From positions 106,351,189 through 106,415,188 of the forward strand of contig OV884009.1 of assembly GCA_930367205.1 (NCBI GenBank): a stretch of 64,000 bases of DNA, in the 5' to 3' direction. This DNA is from Acanthosoma haemorrhoidale. Taxonomy: Eukaryota > Arthropoda > Insecta > Hemiptera > Acanthosomatidae. Positions 12,925-22,537 of the stretch are shown here, piece by piece; positions within the stretch are counted from its first letter, which is position 1; each line of letters opens with the position of its first letter. The notes under the pieces were generated by a model, which was not told where the DNA came from, did no database searches, and saw nothing but the letters and a program-made list of their open reading frames with translations. The translations under genes were made by a program, and so were the position numbers.

Positions 12925-13125
12925 ATGTTTGTGGCTTTGTGTTGGTGGAGTGTTGTCAATACCGTTAAACATGTTGGAGATGCTCAAGACCTGAGCAACA
13001 GTGGGGAGCTGGGAGCCACTGAACTCTCGACTAAACTGGATATCCAAGGACGGAAATGTCTTAGCTCCGCTTCCTACCTCCATCAGCCCGTGGCTATATC
13101 GCCATCACCATCAGCGCCACGATAG
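12925..13125 (+). CDS. possible small exon or ORF of unknown function
   Basis: A 66-codon frame opens with ATG immediately after a splice-acceptor-like CATTTCCCTTGCAG and ends with TAG. It begins MFVALCWWSVVNTVKHVGDA and ends in SPSPSAPR. The stretch is noticeably less AT-rich than its surroundings, which is why it is listed. The N-terminus is weakly hydrophobic and would be a poor signal peptide. It could be an upstream exon of the Kazal gene, but no phase-1 donor of good quality is visible. It could equally be part of an unrelated transcript or chance. I recognise no family. Confidence 0.2.
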   Translation: MFVALCWWSVVNTVKHVGDAQDLSNSGELGATELSTKLDIQGRKCLSSASYLHQPVAISPSPSAPR

Positions 13126-13205
13126 AAATCAGCCGCTAGTTCCTCAGTGACCTCACACTTTTCCTTTTAATATTCGCCCTCTTAATTAGCCAATTATAAA
13201 CTATA

Positions 13206-13715
13206 TTGTATTTGTTTTTAATACACCTACAGGAAATAAATGATATAGATATAAATACACTAAATAGTAAAATCCAGTTTAATAGTCCTCATCTGTCTGT
13301 AGCTATTTCGTTAGTAAAACAATTATTAACTACGCCATTTCTATTTTTGGTTCTCAAAACTTTATTTTTTGAAAGAGCTTTAAATTTATTTTTGCGGAAT
13401 GGTGACCAACTCCAAAAGTTAAATAGTTTCTATCTTGAGAAATTTGAAATGCCTGCGAGAAGCAGTTCCAAGATTCAGAGCCTACTTTTACCACAATGTA
13501 TTTTGTCCACGTGCTTCCGGTCATTCGGTCAATACATCTTACCTGAAATGTATAGAGCCTGGTTCGGGGGTCATGCTGAATATCCATTTAAAATTACAGA
13601 AGGATTGGATCACATTTTCAGCCTCTATCCAAGAACACACGTGGCATGTGCAAGACTTAAAGGCCCACATTTAGGTTTTTCCGGGATGAAAAGAGGCTCG
13701 GAATCAATTGGATAA
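13206..13715 (+). CDS. unassigned open frame, coding-like
   Basis: A 169-codon frame, one of the longest in the window outside transposons. A second frame on the same strand (13435-13674) covers the same DNA and also has a balanced composition, including CIEPGSGVMLNIHLKLQKDW and a HTWHVQDLKAH stretch. It is therefore unclear which frame, if either, is real. The base composition over 13,430-13,700 is richer in GC than the flanks. A GAAGCAG acceptor-like site precedes the second frame near 13,470. I do not recognise either translation. A decayed host exon, processed pseudogene or transposon fragment are all possible. Confidence 0.25.
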   Translation: MYLFLIHLQEINDIDINTLNSKIQFNSPHLSVAISLVKQLLTTPFLFLVLKTLFFERALNLFLRNGDQLQKLNSFYLEKFEMPARSSSKIQSLLLPQCILSTCFRSFGQYILPEMYRAWFGGHAEYPFKITEGLDHIFSLYPRTHVACARLKGPHLGFSGMKRGSESIG

Positions 13716-14877
13716 TACCACACAGATGCTTAGCGGGCACAGGAACATAAACGAGAATAAGCCTACTCCATTATGATATTGTAGAACATATACTTGACTA
13801 CCAAAAGTATACAACACAGACAATAAAACTCAGGTGTCACAATCATTTACCAGGCTCATAGCCCAAGAAACAGTGTACTTCACATTCATCGAGTTTTCAT
13901 AGGTTTTAAACTCCAAATAGATGTCCATCAAAATATTATAGTTATTTGTTCTTCATTTTGTTAATCTAGGATACAAACATATGTGCACATAATACACTGC
14001 TAGATGAAGATAGGTCCAGATAGATTAGGCACAGAGGCAAAAGAATGGCAGATGTGGGTACCCTAACAAATTTGTGTTTCATTTAATATGTCCAACATTA
14101 AGGGAAGCACCATGGGCATTAATTTTCTAAATTAATAATTCTCGATGGAAATAGTGACCTTTGGCGTACAGGTACAGCGTGGGCAGTGGGGGGGGGGCAG
14201 ACACACATGCGAACCTGTGCCTCTCGGAAATGCGTGGATTCCTGTCGTTAAACAGCTTGAACCAAGAGCAATTTGACCGCTGATGGTTCTAACAGTAAAC
14301 TAATTACTTGTAACTGTTTTGGAATGGCTCTCCTTTAGCAAAAAGTTTCAATTACATTTCCTTTCGCCGATATGTTTTTCTACATACTCCAGCATATGGT
14401 TCTGTCAGACAGAGCTAGTCTCAACTCTAAAAGTATTTTAAATCCCATTTAAAACACAAGTTAATTATTAAGAATTCATATATCATAACAAAAACAGAAT
14501 AAACACAAATTTTATTTTTGAAGAAATATGTAATTAAAATCAAAAATGCGTAAAATAAAAAAAAAGTTTAAACTTTAAATGCAAAAATTAAAACTATCTA
14601 ATCACTCAAACGTTGTATTGTTTAGATTAAGCGGGAATAAAACTCCAACTATAGAGTCCAAAAGATAGTATGGATTCTTGAATAAATTTTTCCAAATAGA
14701 AACCTTGGGTTTCATCAGCAAATTAATTTATTAAATAATCAATGTTTCGTTAAACATTTTTCACATCACATTCGTCAAGGTTAGTGACAATCTTATATCA
14801 TGTGTTAAATTCCATTAAAAATAAAGTTGATTTAATAGTGTTAATAACCTGTATACAAAATTTTTGTGTATAAAAAA
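13716..14877. other. intergenic or upstream sequence, no gene recognised
   Basis: AT-rich, with a G-run at about 14,190. The missing first coding exon (signal peptide) of the Kazal gene could lie here or further upstream, but I could not identify it. Confidence 0.5.
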
Positions 14878-15035
14878 AAGCGACAAATCACAGATCACGC
14901 ACCTCGTATTGCTTTGTTCCAAGCTTCGAAAAATTCATGAGTTTTCTTTAGAATTTTACCCCAAGCGACAAATCACAGATCTCGCACCTCGTATTGCTTT
15001 GTTCCAAGCTTCGAAAAATTCATGAGTTTTCTTTG
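14878..15035. repeat. tandem duplication upstream of Kazal exon a
   Basis: A segment of about 73 bases (AAGCGACAAATCACAGATC...GAGTTTTCTTT) occurs at 14878-14950 and again at 14963-15035, a period of 85 bases, with one or two differences. It ends 66 bases before the first recognised Kazal exon. The near identity points to a recent duplication. Confidence 0.93.
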
Positions 15036-15101
15036 GCATGTGTATTGTATAGTTGTGTTATTATGGTATTTATGGTATTTATATATGTTTTACATTTGCA
15101 G

Positions 15102-15224
15102 TGTCTGCCCGAGACGCCTCATGCCCACGAGTCTGCCCAGCCAATGCCCAGGAACCAGTGTGTGCCAGTGATGGCCTTATCTACCCCAGCTATTGCGAAA
15201 TGAGGAAGAAGACATGTGGCAAAG
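15102..15224 (+). CDS. Kazal exon a (domain 1, Cys1-Cys5)
   Basis: The acceptor is TTTACATTTGCAG and the donor AAAG/GTAACT. Exon phase is 1 at entry and 1 at exit. It carries [11 protein letters not shown], then PVCASDG and [14 protein letters not shown]. Domain 1 finishes in the next exon (EIC). Ala at P1 suggests an elastase- or subtilisin-like target, if it inhibits. No ATG lies in frame upstream before a stop at 15050-15052, so this is not the first coding exon. Confidence 0.88.
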
Positions 15225-18200
15225 GTAACTTACATCTAGATCTAACAAGTTCACATGCTTCAAGTCATATTAAACAATAAGAGAAATCTAGTCAGGTGTG
15301 ACGCATCACACAATTCAGTGCAACGGCAGTTTTATAATAAGTTCCTGTGCAATGATACATATTATTAAACCGGGGGGTTGGGTTCGATAATTTGATACCC
15401 TACTCAGTATTAATTGCCAACTAATTTGGAGTTGGCAATATTTTTCGTGTTGTTGCATCATTTGGAAAAATTCATACTTCTAAGTCGTTCTGGGGACTCA
15501 TGAAAACAATGAGAGGCAGAAAATGCCGAGAAATGGAAATATTTTTGATTAAAAATACACAATAAAAAAACGTGTAAATTAATTTTGTAAGAAAAAGTAT
15601 GAATCCACAAAAATTGTTGAAAATACAAATGTTAATAAAATATTCGTTAATAACTTCAAAATATATAAAAAATAAAAACTGCATAGTCTACTGATGTATG
15701 AGTTAACTGGTATAAACTTTTCTTTCATTTTTGAATATTACGCCACTTAAAATATGACAAGGTAAGTACTAGGAATATCGTTCCCTTTGGGATTAGCCTA
15801 GCTGACAAGGTCAGTACTAGGAATATCGTTCCCTTTGGGATTAGCCTAGCTGACAAGGTATGGAATAGCATCAGTTTTATTCGCACCAAAGTTTATTTTG
15901 TGCCGGATTCCTACTTTGGTGAGAAATGGGTGACTACTTATAGATATCTTCTTTCCTAAACGAACAAAAAATATATTCTTTAACAAGCATTAAATTATTA
16001 GTCATAATTTACAATGTAGTGAGATACTGGTTACTGGTTCAGTCAATTGAAAATAATTTCTGTTTTAATAAACTATCAAAATTATTACTTGAATCTTTGC
16101 TGGGCTAAATTAGCAATTATTGCAGGAGTGCAGGTCTCAAGTAAGGCAGAAATTTGCCAGCGGGCCCATGGTTCCAGCTGTGACCACCGATGTGGAAGCG
16201 AACGAGACCCAGTATGTGGCACAGATGGGCGCACCTACCTCAATAGGTGTATGCTCCAAGTGGAAGCGTGCAGGTATTGCCGCTATTTATTTATTTCTCT
16301 CTATGATACCTACCTGTTGACTCATTCTTCTCAACACACAAACTTTTATCTTTTGGATTGCCTATTCCTCAACAAATGAAGGCTACTATCATTTTCTCAC
16401 CTTAGTTTTCCAAATACTTGAATCCATTAAAAATTTGCATTCTATAAGTAACTGTTTTAATTTTGACAGAGTAGGTATCTCCGTCTCCCACCTCGGTGCC
16501 TGCAATAACATCTCAGCCCATAGGGAAAACTGCCCTGTAGACTGTGCGCAAGCTCCAAAGGACGGACCAGTTTGTGGAAGTGATGGAAATGTCTACTCCA
16601 ACACATGCATCATGAAGCAACTGACGTGTGGGCATGTATTGTTTCATATACATTTGCATTCATAAAATCTATTTACTCAATGAAACATTGACTCTATCTC
16701 GTGATACACTTTCCAGACAAGGTGTTGTGAGAACCTCTAAAAAGCATTGCCAAACTACCAGGCACTGTAGGGAATCCTGCTGGAGGAATGCCAAACCAGT
16801 CTGTGGCAGTGATGGGGTATTGTACAGCAACCCTTGTCGGATGAAATCCAAGAACTGTGGGCAAGTCATTTTTATCTAGTAGAAATATGTATTCGATTAA
16901 TGTATTTGCTACCTTCCCTAGGAACATTTCTTATGAAAAAGTAAAACTAGTTCATCCATTATTTTTTATTTATGTAAAAACATTGTTTTTAAATTTTCAA
17001 CAACAAAAATTTAATATAGAATAAGTTATACGGCGGGGTTATCGGTAATTTATTGGCTCGGGGACACACGTAACCGTCACATAAGCAGTAAAATGTACGT
17101 GTGTTGCCTTTGATGGATCGCCACCGAACTGGGGACACAGTGATTAATGTATTTACACAGTACTAATGAGAGCTAACGCCATACAAATTATTTTAAAATT
17201 TTAATTATTTTTGCAATTTGCATATCGCTCGCTATAAAAGGATTAAACCTGCTATATTTTTTTGCATAAACTAACCTAATACGGTCCATATTTATGTGAT
17301 ATTTTAATCTGAATTCGAAAGTCATCTCTTCAATTAAATAAAACATCTTGACAACTACAACTGTTAGAAATACTACGAATTTATCCATATCATTGCCAAC
17401 TGATGATTTACAATGATAAACATTAGAGGAAAACAGAAAAGTTGAAATTTTTATTTTTAGAAAACATGTGTTTGAAGTGCCTTTGGCTTACTGCCTCTCA
17501 CAAGAGCGTACCAGCGGATCTGTACAAGCTGAGTGCCCCACTAACTGTACCCAGTCAGAACAGCAGATTTGTGGTAGCGACGGAAACGTCTATTCATCAG
17601 AATGTGAAATGGACCTGATGAACTGCGGGTGAGTCCAATACTATCTCTAAACATCACAAACCCCAAAAATTAATGAATGAGAACATATTCAGTCAGACAT
17701 TATTATTATTAATTATTAAAAGCAATATTAATATGAAATGATTAGTGTCGGTTGTGGAAAGGTATAATTAAATAGTAAATCTTCGGATATAATAATAATA
17801 TATAATATGGTTTTTATATTGTGGAAAGAAGGAAGATTTATTATTTAATTATTAATATTTATTAAATATAATTACCTGAGTTATGAATATTGTAGAGGCT
17901 TTTTAAAGAAACATTATTACTACTTCTAGTCAGTCAGATTTCCTGAGCCAAGTGTGAGGTTTGTTTTTCAGATTTGATTAATTTAATATGTGAAACTACT
18001 GATTGTTATATAATTATTGCAGACCGCAGACGAAACGGAGAGTAGTAAAGGTAGACTTAGAGAAATGTAAGGCTCGCTTGAATAAGTGCCATAAGATCAA
18101 ATGTCCACCATCCAATGATGCTGTGTGCGGTTCAGATGCCCGAACTTATGAAAGCGAGTGTCATCTTCAAATTGCCAGCTGTTTGTGAGTATTATATCTT

Positions 18201-21200
18201 GGAAAGGAGGTCAGTCAATGATTCATGATTGACCGGCCATTATTCTAAGTTTACAATGAAGCCAGATTGACCTTTAATCATATGTTATATTTATATAATT
18301 CAAATTCTTATTAGTTTGCATAAAATTTGGTTTTAAATTTGTAACACATGAATTACTTATCATTAAAACATTTTGATGATTTCATTACCTCGCAATTTCT
18401 TCAAAAGTTATATCCCTGCAGGATAGCATTGCTAATCTAATAAAAATTATTGCTTAGTACATATTGACAAACCTCAATATTAATATTATCTAAGTATTAA
18501 TTTATTTATTTGTTATTCATTCACCACCAACAGACACCAATTACTGGTGGTTACCACAGTAATAATAATAATAATAATAATAAAATAAAACCAACATATA
18601 CAGCCAAAGCCATAAATTAACTCGCATACTACACATGTACATGTTAGGAAAAAAAATTAAAATTTAAACTAAAAATAACTATAAGAAGGTCACTATGTTT
18701 CATACACATTTTCTCAGTCAAATTATAGTTCTTTCAATCTTATTAAACATAATATTTTTTTTTAATTAGTGCAAAATATTCTTTCATAGATTTTATTTAT
18801 TTATTTATTCACCACTTTGTTGTGATATTTCAGACTACATTAGTACTTCAGAGCAATCAAATATATCCCCATCAGGAAATCATCATTAGTTTACAATTAA
18901 TTCCCAGAGAGTACTCACTGTCATGGACTTCTATATGATATATAATGACCATTTCCTAGCTGGGAAATATTTTAATTGATAATGTTAATATATAGCTCTT
19001 TTTTTAGTATTGCTTTTAATTTGGAATGACACAACTTGGTTACCTAATGATGGACTAATGGAGTCCAAAATGTCTCAACAAAATGATGAATAAATAAATA
19101 AAAAATTTCTATGGAAGGATACAATTATTTAAAAAATGTATCTACTTGCACATCCCTCAATATGGCATATATTACTTATTAAAATTTTTTGTTTAATTAA
19201 GTTAATTAAGCAGTTTTCAACTAAATTAGACCAAAAGAAAGTAAAATAAGTTTAATTCTTCAAAAATATAATTGATTTAATTTATAGATATTAAATTTTT
19301 TAGGCGTGGAGTACAGCTTGCACACATTGGGGATTGCAGCCCACTTTTGGATAGAGAGGACTGCCCAAATAACTGTGATGATGAAGAAACTTCACCTGTC
19401 TGTGGTTCTAATGGCAATGTGTATAGGTAATGATTCCCAATTTTGTATTTTTTAGCAATATGTCATCAATAATAACTTTTACTTGTTTTCATTGCTTAGT
19501 ATTTATAATATATTATAATACATAATTATAATTATATATAATTATAATACACAGTTAATTAATGAAAAGTTTAATTTTATACCTGTGTATCTAAACTATA
19601 ATAACTGGCTTTTACATTTTAATAGAACTAATTAAGAATAATGGGAACTAAAACTGTTAGTTACAATTAATTAATTTAGTCACAATTAATTATGAAGTTC
19701 CAAGTTATTTTTGTTAAGAGAGAAAAAAAGCTAAAAATTACACAAATTTACAAAAAAAAATTTTTCCTTTGCCTTATAACTTCTTAATGGAATCTCCTAA
19801 AACTTAGCATATCATTTCAAAAGGTACAAAACACCCAATACTTCTTTTGATTACATTGCTTAGTCATCTCCTCTAAACTTCTGATTAAGATATCTTGACA
19901 AATATAACTGTTACATAAGCAAAAAAAATACTCAGAATTTCACCCTTAGCTTTACCCGTTAATAAGTTACAACAAAAATCAAAGGAACAAATCTAATAAA
20001 CTATCCTAGTATAAATATAATTAATTATCTGCTAGTTAATGATATGTGGAATTGGTATCATTGAAATAAAATAACAACCTTATAACTGTAGTATTGATGA
20101 CAAGTGTAAGACTAGTGAGAACGCCTCATGGTAAAATAGATGGTGTGAAGGGCTTCCCCTACCCTCCCCACCTACCCATGTTCATTATTTTTCTGACTTG
20201 ATTTTACTAACCACTGTATGTACACTGGTTATTTTACTAGTAACACACCCCTTTCTTACAGCAACTGACTATTTTCATCCCATGGGCTCCTAGAGAGCCA
20301 GTCTCATGGTCAGGATGATCTCATAATCGTGAAGGCAGTCCTTACAAAACAAATCGCACATAATAAACTAGTGGCTCCATCTGTTTATCAAACCATGAAG
20401 CCTCTCTCTGTTTAAATTAAATAAACAATTAATTATTATTGGTCCAAAAATATCATTATATTGAAACAAAAAGCCTTCTATAACAGGTGTAGAAAAACGA
20501 TTTTTATAGATAGTTCCTGAAAAACTGCTTGGTGTTTTGATCAAAAATACTTTTTGATCCCTAAAAACTGTTCTTTCAAAAAATAACTAAACCATTAATA
20601 CATATATAAAACCTATTAAATCCAGTTAATAATAAAATCCATGGCATAACCCCTTATGAATAGATAAAGCCAACCAACATTAAGTAGGGCAGGGGAATTA
20701 GGGTGGTTGGTGCCAGGCCTATCAACCTTAGTTTTGATTTTCATAACCAGATTTGTTACTTCTTTATTCAAGTAGATACTCATGATCCCTCATGAGGCTG
20801 AGTGACCTCAGATCAGACCCATTCCTCACAAAAAAATTGTCAAAGGAGCCAGAATTTAATCCGGGTCTGCACAATTAGAATTTAGCTCCATAACAACAGG
20901 CGACGAGGACGTAATAATGTCAGCTTGGAGCACATTACATAGGCTATTTCTATTATTGGTTCTCAAAACTGTATTTTTTGGAATATCTTTGACATTCTTT
21001 GTTAACATCTTTAAAGTTTCCTCAACAAGGGAAAAAAAATCAAAACTTTGAATTTGAAATAACTTCTGATCTGGGGCTTAAATGTTAGCAAATGGGCCCC
21101 ACTTTATTCATGTTTATTTGTTTTTACATACTTCTTGTTGTTGTATTTTGACTAAAAACTAGTCAGCATATTTTACGGACTAGATTATATTTAGTTGTGA

Positions 21201-22537
21201 AATATACCTTTGAAATTTCATACTGAATCATTTTTACGGCTGCTATTGTAGAACATACATACAGACATACTGAGAAAAGACAATTGTCCAGTATTTGCAT
21301 AAAAGTAGAGTTTCTCTCTATGGGCTAAATACATGCAAGAAAAATACTTGTTTCATTTCTTGTTATTTCTATTTACCTAGAAATATATAATGATGGCTAA
21401 AATCCCTAATGTTGCAGATCATTGTGTGACTTGAAGAAGGGGACATGCGGTCAGAGAGTGGTCCCAGTAGCACTCCACCATTGCCCTACAACCGCAGCCT
21501 GCAAACTGGACTGCTCCAATGAGAGAGATTTTGTTTGTGCATCAGACAATCGGTTTTACAGGAATGAGTGCATCATGAGAAGTAAGAATTGCGGGTACGT
21601 TACACCTACTCACTTTGTATTATTATAACTTGTATTTCACCTTTTTTTCTACTTTTCCATTATCTTACTACACTAAAGTGTTATTTAGCCATAAATCAAC
21701 TACTCCGATAACAGCTTAGCTGAACTACTTTTTCAAACACTTGTTTATGATTATTCTCAGTGATCAATACAGAAATGAAAATAAAATATCGGAAACAAAA
21801 ATGAAAATTGTATAAATTGCTCAGTTCAGACAGTTCTAAAATGGTACCTTCCTCAGCCTCAATCAAATTTATCAACAAAACTTCCATTGTGATAGAGACC
21901 ATAAATTCTAGTCAAGCAAATTTTATATAACTTATTTTTCAAACATGAGTTCCTATAGCCGTAAGGTGAACTCTTTCCAAAATTCCAAAACACTCAATAA
22001 TTTTCTTAAAAAAAGGATGAAGTGCTGATAAATAGGATATCAAAAGAGGAATGAGTTATAATCAAATGAACCATAAAATGATAAACAGAAAATATGTATC
22101 AAATATAACAACAATGTAACAGGTCACCCATACTTTAGTACTCACACTAAAGTAAACAAACATAGCTGTGGCAGCACAGTGAAAAAGAAACAGTGCCAAC
22201 CCAATTGCTAAAAGTTATAACATTATCAATGTTCAGTTGTTAGATAATAAGATAGAAGCTATAAGTGATATTGCAATTGTTTAACATTATTCTTTCTTTT
22301 TGTAGGAAACATGTTTTTGTGGTCCCACTATCCAGGTGCCTAGCCGGCTTCCAGTTTAAGGGGTGCTCAAGACCGTGCCCAGCATTGTATGATCCAATTT
22401 GTGCTTCTGATAATAAAACATACTCAAATGAATGCTTTCTGGAAATGGAAAACTGCAGGTCGAGAAGCTTGGTGACCAAACAGCATCATGGTGTCTGCGG
22501 GCAGCCTGTTGTAGAAACCAAGAATTATCTGTATTAA
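15102..22537 (+). CDS. secreted nine-domain Kazal-type serine protease inhibitor (partial at 5' end)
   Basis: Joined exons are 15102-15224, 16126-16273, 16470-16631, 16717-16860, 17461-17628, 18023-18184, 19304-19426, 21418-21594 and 22306-22537. They splice in frame into about 440 residues with nine Kazal domains. Each follows C-x3-C-x(6-8)-VCxSDGxxYxxxC-x6-C-xn-C, with VCGSDG or a variant in every one. Kazal domains are small disulfide-bonded folds that plug the active site of serine proteases outside the cell. Predicted P1 residues (second after Cys2) are A, S, Q, R, Q, P, D, N and A, so only domain 4 is trypsin-like. The organisation resembles insect multi-Kazal proteins of the dipetalogastin/CG32354 type, an inference from memory rather than a search. 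The signal-peptide exon is upstream and unidentified, because the first exon is entered at phase 1. Confidence 0.9.
15755..15860. repeat. 48-bp tandem repeat in the first recognised intron
   Basis: Copies start at 15755 and 15803, with a partial third at 15851. The core is TGACAAGGTAAGTACTAGGA, then ATATCGTTCCCTTTGGGATT and AGCCTAGC. Copy 1 holds the donor-like AAG/GTAAGT, while copy 2 has AAGGTCAGT. Confidence 0.92.
16126..16273 (+). CDS. Kazal exon b (end of domain 1, domain 2)
   Basis: The acceptor is AATTATTGCAG and the donor GTGCAG/GTATTG. It enters at phase 1 and exits at phase 2. It supplies Cys6 of domain 1 (EICQ), then domain 2: [29 protein letters not shown]1 is Ser. An unusual feature is Gly directly after Cys2, where Pro or Thr is common in inhibitory domains. 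Confidence 0.9.
16470..16631 (+). CDS. Kazal exon c (end of domain 2, domain 3), GC donor
   Basis: The acceptor is TTTTGACAG. It contains HLGAC (Cys6 of domain 2), then [22 protein letters not shown] and MKQLTCG. It ends ACGTGTGG, followed by GCATGT. The phase-2 exit that the next exon requires can be met only with this GC donor. The nearby GT at 16,636 would leave phase 0 and break the frame. Confidence 0.88.
16632..16716 (+). other. 85-bp GC-AG intron
   Basis: The intron starts GCATGT and ends CTTTCCAG. GC-AG is the known minor class of U2-type introns. The reading frame and Kazal cysteine spacing hold only with this boundary. It is the shortest intron of the gene. Confidence 0.8.
16717..16860 (+). 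CDS. Kazal exon d (end of domain 3, domain 4), GC donor
   Basis: The acceptor is ACACTTTCCAG. It carries KKHC (Cys6 of domain 3), [24 protein letters not shown] and MKSKNC. It ends AACTGTGG/GCAAGT, and GCAAGT is the consensus form of a GC donor. Arg at P1 makes this the best candidate trypsin-inhibiting head. Confidence 0.9.
16861..17460 (+). other. 600-bp GC-AG intron
   Basis: The donor is GCAAGT and the acceptor TTTTTATTTTTAG. It is immediately consecutive to the 85-bp GC-AG intron. The middle (about 17,025-17,150) is locally GC-richer (GGCTCGGGGACACACG), which may mark an old repeat insertion I cannot name. Confidence 0.8.
17461..17628 (+). CDS. Kazal exon e (end of domain 4, domain 5)
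   Basis: The acceptor is TTATTTTTAG and the donor CTGCGG/GTGAGT, phase 2 to phase 2. It begins [11 protein letters not shown] (Cys6 of domain 4), then [21 protein letters not shown] and MDLMNC. P1 is Gln. Confidence 0.9.
18023..18184 (+). CDS. Kazal exon f (end of domain 5, domain 6)
   Basis: The acceptor is ATTATTGCAG and the donor GTGTTT/GTGAGT, phase 2 to phase 2. A basic stretch [14 protein letters not shown] closes domain 5. Domain 6 follows: [28 protein letters not shown]. Pro at the P1 position would normally prevent standard inhibition. Confidence 0.88.
18561..18583. repeat. (AAT)n microsatellite in a Kazal intron
   Basis: About seven AAT units, read directly from the sequence. Confidence 0.9.
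18791..19105. mobile_element. MITE-like inverted-repeat element in a Kazal intron
   Basis: TTTATTTATTTATTCACCAC then TTTGTTGTGATATTTCAGAC on the left pairs with the reverse complement of the right end (ACAAAATGATGAATAAATAA). The arms are roughly 55 bases with several mismatches and enclose about 200 bases. No transposase is encoded. The structure fits a miniature inverted-repeat element or a foldback remnant. Confidence 0.6.
19304..19426 (+). CDS. Kazal exon g (end of domain 6, first half of domain 7)
   Basis: The acceptor is ATTTTTTAG and the donor GTATAG/GTAATG, phase 2 to phase 2. It contains AHIGDC (Cys6 of domain 6), REDCPNNC and [10 protein letters not shown]. It stops between the conserved Tyr and Cys4, a different intron position from all the other domains. 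Asp at P1. Confidence 0.86.
20850..20910 (-). repeat. possible tRNA-like SINE fragment in a Kazal intron
   Basis: Read on the minus strand, this holds GCAGACCCGGATTAAATTCT with a degenerate B-box (GGATTAAATTC). There is no clear A-box. It is weakly supported and listed only because the arrangement resembles the 50.0-kb element. Confidence 0.2.
21418..21594 (+). CDS. Kazal exon h (second half of domain 7, domain 8)
   Basis: The acceptor is CTAATGTTGCAG and the donor TGCGG/GTACGT, phase 2 to phase 2. It starts [10 protein letters not shown] and runs through LHHC without an intron between Cys5 and Cys6. Domain 8 follows: [27 protein letters not shown]. Asn at P1. Domains 8 and 9 have CASDN in place of CGSDG. 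Confidence 0.88.
22306..22537 (+). CDS. Kazal exon i (end of domain 8, domain 9, stop)
   Basis: The acceptor is TTTCTTTTTGTAG, entry phase 2. It begins [11 protein letters not shown] (Cys6 of domain 8, very like the start of exon e), then [25 protein letters not shown] and HHGVC, and a short tail ETKNYLY before TAA at 22535-22537. Ala at P1. No membrane anchor or GPI-type tail follows, so the product should be secreted. Confidence 0.92.

Noticed and set aside
15053..15280. Contiguous open frame through the first Kazal exon taken as a single-exon gene
   Set aside because: It has no ATG in frame, reads an AT-rich intron-like leader, and the next exon joins only with splicing at 15,224/16,126.
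16636..16641. GT donor (GTATTG) for exon c instead of the GC donor
   Set aside because: It would add residues and leave phase 0, which does not fit the phase-2 entry of the next exon.
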